Assembly: GCF_039822625.1 (NCBI RefSeq)
Contig: NZ_JBDLLG010000001.1
Span: forward strand, 339,829-403,828
DNA: 64,000 bases
Reading direction: 5' to 3'
Source: Marinimicrobium locisalis
Lineage (GTDB): Bacteria > Pseudomonadota > Gammaproteobacteria > Pseudomonadales > Cellvibrionaceae
Part shown: one piece after another, positions 61,879 to 64,000 of the stretch
Numbering within the stretch: position 1 is the stretch's first letter
Layout of the letters: every line of letters begins with the position of its first letter
Position numbers and translations under genes: made by a program
Notes under the pieces: generated by a model
Told to the model about the DNA's origin: nothing
Seen by the model: the letters and a program-made list of their open reading frames with translations, nothing else
The model's database searches: none

Positions 61879-63189
61879 TTAAAGTCGTTCGATCATCATG
61901 GCGCCGGCCTGGCCGCCGCCGATGCATTGTGTCGCAATACCGCGTTTCAGCCCTTTGCGTTCCAGGGTATTCATCAGGTGCAGAACAATACGGTTGCCAC
62001 TGGTACCCACTGGGTGGCCGAGCGCCACGGCGCCGCCGTCAACGTTCAGTTTCTCCCGGTCAATGCGGCCGAGGCGCTGCTCCAGCCCGAGCGCTTCCCG
62101 GCAGAAAGTGTCGTCATCCAGGGCTTCCAGGCAGGCCAGTACTTGAGCGGCAAAGGCCTCGTTGAGCTCCCACAAATCAATGTCTTCCAGGCGCATATTG
62201 TGGCGGGTCAACAATTGAGCGATGCTCATGGCCGGGCCCAACCCCATTATTTGAGGGTCGAGGGCGGACCAATGGCTGTCGGTAATGACCGCCTTGGGAG
62301 TCAAGTTATGTTTCTGCACCGCCTCTTCGGAGGCGAGAATCATCCAGGAGGCGCCATCGGTAATCTGGGAGCTGTTCCCGGCGGTGACAATGCCATAGGG
62401 GCGCTCAAACACGGGCTTAAGCTTGCTGAGGTGCTCCACCGAGCTGTCCCGGCGGACGCCATTGTCTTCGGAGTAGAGGGTGCCATCGGGTGCGATGGCG
62501 GGCACCACTTCATTATCCAACCAGCCTTCCTCCTGCGCCTTAGCTAGACGCAAGTGGCTGCTGACAGCGTATTCATCGGCCTGTTGGCGGGTAATCCCAT
62601 ACAGTTGTGCGATTACCTCCGCGGTCTGGCCCATATTCAATTCCACAATGGGGTCGGTCAGCCCCCGTTCCAGACCCACCACCGGTTTCAGCATGCCGAG
62701 CTTTAGCCGGGTCAAGGTTTTCAGCTTCGCCATGGGGCTTTTGGCAAGCTGCAAATCGGCGAGCCAGTTGACGGTTTTTTGTTGAAGCAGCAGCGGTGAG
62801 TGGCTCAGTGCCTCCGCGCCGCCGGCCAGAATCAGGTCCGAGCTGCCGCTTTGGATGTGGCGATAAGCGCTGTCGATGGACAGCATGCCGGAACCGCAAT
62901 TGATTTGGACGGTATAGGCCGGCATGTTTTCCCCCATGCCCAGTCGCAGGGCGGCCACACGGGAGGGGTTCATTTCCTCGGAAATCACGTTAACGCACCC
63001 CAGAACCACCTGGTCAAACGCAGACGACTCAAAGGGTTGGCGCATCAGCAGCGGACGGCCTGCCTGGACCGCGAGGTCCACGGGGGTGAACGGACCGGGC
63101 CGGCCCCGGGCCTTTAGAAAGGGGGTGCGGGCGCCATCGACGAGGTAAACCGGGCGGCGGCCGGCAGTGGAGTGGAAATCATTCGCCAT
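61879..63189 (-). CDS. fadI: FadI-like 3-ketoacyl-CoA thiolase
   Basis: 436 residues, equal to E. coli FadI in length. The nucleophile is C98 in QINCGSGMLSIDSA; the histidine is in LWELNEAFAAQVLACLEALD followed by GGAVALGHPVGTSG, and the second cysteine is in TQCIGGGQAGAMM. It forms the thiolase of a second beta-oxidation complex with FadJ, which follows it. Confidence 0.94.
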   Translation of the reverse strand: MANDFHSTAGRRPVYLVDGARTPFLKARGRPGPFTPVDLAVQAGRPLLMRQPFESSAFDQVVLGCVNVISEEMNPSRVAALRLGMGENMPAYTVQINCGSGMLSIDSAYRHIQSGSSDLILAGGAEALSHSPLLLQQKTVNWLADLQLAKSPMAKLKTLTRLKLGMLKPVVGLERGLTDPIVELNMGQTAEVIAQLYGITRQQADEYAVSSHLRLAKAQEEGWLDNEVVPAIAPDGTLYSEDNGVRRDSSVEHLSKLKPVFERPYGIVTAGNSSQITDGASWMILASEEAVQKHNLTPKAVITDSHWSALDPQIMGLGPAMSIAQLLTRHNMRLEDIDLWELNEAFAAQVLACLEALDDDTFCREALGLEQRLGRIDREKLNVDGGAVALGHPVGTSGNRIVLHLMNTLERKGLKRGIATQCIGGGQAGAMMIERL

Positions 63190-63234
63190 GAGGGCTCCTT
63201 GAACAATCAGTGGAATAGTTCGATACCCTCAAGC

Positions 63235-63246
63235 ATAAGGCCTTAT
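63235..63246. promoter_or_regulatory. 12-bp perfect palindrome upstream of fadIJ
   Basis: ATAAGGCCTTAT lies about 45 bases before the fadI start in the divergent gap to the CBS gene. It could be an operator, but it does not match the FadR or PsrA consensus, so no regulator is named. Confidence 0.3.
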
Positions 63247-63401
63247 CTCGTAGAATGACAACTGCTCTTATTGTCAGAGGCCATGGGCGGGCGTTTTTTC
63301 AGTGGATTGCGCTCAATTAAAACAAAAGTGGGAATTCTCAGTAACTCCCCGTGTCCCAAGTTATGCACGTCTTCACGTTTTCAACGAGAAGGAGAGGAAC
63401 G

Positions 63402-63833
63402 ATGCAAGTCAAGAATTTGATGAGCGGCAAACCAGAGTACATTGAAGCCAGTGCCACTATTGGCGAAGCGGCCAAGCGCTTGGAGCAAGAAGACAGGGGT
63501 TTCACGCCAGTGGCCGACCGGGAAAAGCTGGTAGGTGTGCTAACCGACCGCGATATCGCCCTGAGAGGCATGACCAACGGTAAAACCGCCAATGACAAGG
63601 TCAGCACCATTATGAGCGGCAAGGTGCTCTACTGTTATGAAGATGACGATGTCAAAGACGTTTTGCAAAACATGCACCAGCAGAACGTACAACGGCTGAT
63701 TGTACTGAACAACAAGACCAACAAGGATTTTGTCGGGGTGGTCAGCCTGAGTGATATTGCAGAAAAATGCGACGCTAAAAAGGATTCGGACCTGACCCAG
63801 CGGGTTATTAACTGCTGTCAACGGTATCACTGA
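63402..63833 (+). CDS. CBS-domain pair protein
   Basis: 143 residues from ATG 63402 with AAGGAGAGG upstream; the frame is open to 63351 without support. Two CBS motifs cover the whole protein: MQVKNLMSGKPEYIEASATI with LVGVLTDRDIALRG, and VSTIMSGKVLYCYEDDDV with DFVGVVSLSDIAEK. CBS pairs bind adenosine nucleotides and usually act as energy sensors. It is divergent from fadIJ; no partner protein is evident. Confidence 0.85.
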   Translation: MQVKNLMSGKPEYIEASATIGEAAKRLEQEDRGFTPVADREKLVGVLTDRDIALRGMTNGKTANDKVSTIMSGKVLYCYEDDDVKDVLQNMHQQNVQRLIVLNNKTNKDFVGVVSLSDIAEKCDAKKDSDLTQRVINCCQRYH

Positions 63834-63844
63834 TTCCTTGTTCG

Positions 63845-63876
63845 GGTGGGCCAACCGTTTGGCCCACCGCTTCCTT
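63845..63876 (+). terminator. Terminator after the CBS gene
   Basis: GGTGGGCCAA (63845-63854) and TTGGCCCACC (63859-63868) are exact reverse complements over a CCGT loop, followed by a CTTCCTTT tail. Confidence 0.65.
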
Positions 63877-63967
63877 TACCAGAACATTTCTTCCTTTTAG
63901 GGCCGCGCCTCCAGGGCGAGCCTCATCTCTTCTTCTGGGCTCTTCGTAAATTCCTGTGGAAATCCAG

Positions 63968-63973
63968 TATAAT
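63968..63973 (+). promoter_or_regulatory. Candidate -10 box near the right edge
   Basis: TATAAT 28 bases before the window end could start the next transcript, but the -35 region is weak and the downstream gene is outside the window. Confidence 0.3.
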
Positions 63974-64000
63974 TTCGGCCTAAACGTAGAGACTATTTCG

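Overview
The window looks like a contiguous piece of a high-GC gammaproteobacterial chromosome. Gene content and order recall Pseudomonas and especially marine polysaccharide-degrading relatives (Cellvibrionales, for example Marinimicrobium-like bacteria). The evidence for this is the tig-clpP-clpX-lon-hupB-ppiD block, the mltD-gloB-rnhA-dnaQ-fimL-nudC block, the cysH/thrH/pabB block and an ImuA/ImuB/DnaE2 mutasome. The taxonomic statement is inference from synteny. No rRNA, phage, transposase or integrase gene was seen.

Layout. 1-3.4 kb: a truncated CcsA-like membrane gene, ffh (SRP54), a META-domain lipoprotein, an SRPBCC protein and a Kazal-type lipoprotein. 3.5-10.7 kb: malic enzyme, YjbR protein, an XRE-cupin regulator, the fadBA beta-oxidation complex and a TraB/GumN protein. 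10.9-19.9 kb: tRNA-Leu(UAG), then the protein quality-control cluster. 20.1-30.3 kb: mltD, gloB, a methyltransferase, rnhA, dnaQ, fimL, nudC, a membrane protein, sohB and msrA. 30.4-38.6 kb: a thioredoxin-fold protein and cysH, thrH, pabB, rimO, a Frag1-like membrane protein, a membrane spermidine-synthase-like fusion and a DUF938 methyltransferase. 38.7-48.6 kb: dnaE2 and imuA-imuB on the minus strand, each with a LexA box, separated by an RND efflux pair on the plus strand. 48.8-58.4 kb: a redoxin and a complete glycogen cluster (glgBA divergent from glgC-GH57-malQ-pilZ). 58.5-64 kb: a chromate transporter, the fadIJ complex and a CBS-domain protein.

Most genes are ordinary housekeeping genes; the unusual material is between them. 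Two adjacent palindromic elements (29288-29399 and 29454-29613) share a conserved core with covarying hairpins, but each carries a private, perfect 30-bp inverted repeat. A half copy lies at 20018-20073. Coding sequence beside them has mirrored strand-asymmetric codon use: G/T-rich before the pair on the plus strand and C/A-rich after it. This is consistent with, but does not prove, recurrent single-strand exposure around a palindrome. Short tandem repeats also lie just beyond stop codons at three places (32570, 38664, 59715), and a repeat-bearing leader precedes hupB.

Functional links: ClpXP, Lon, trigger factor and PpiD form a folding/degradation axis; the two fad complexes give beta-oxidation; the glg cluster couples glycogen synthesis and remodelling to a PilZ (c-di-GMP) protein; the mutasome genes form a LexA-controlled mutagenic repair module whose usual operon has been split.
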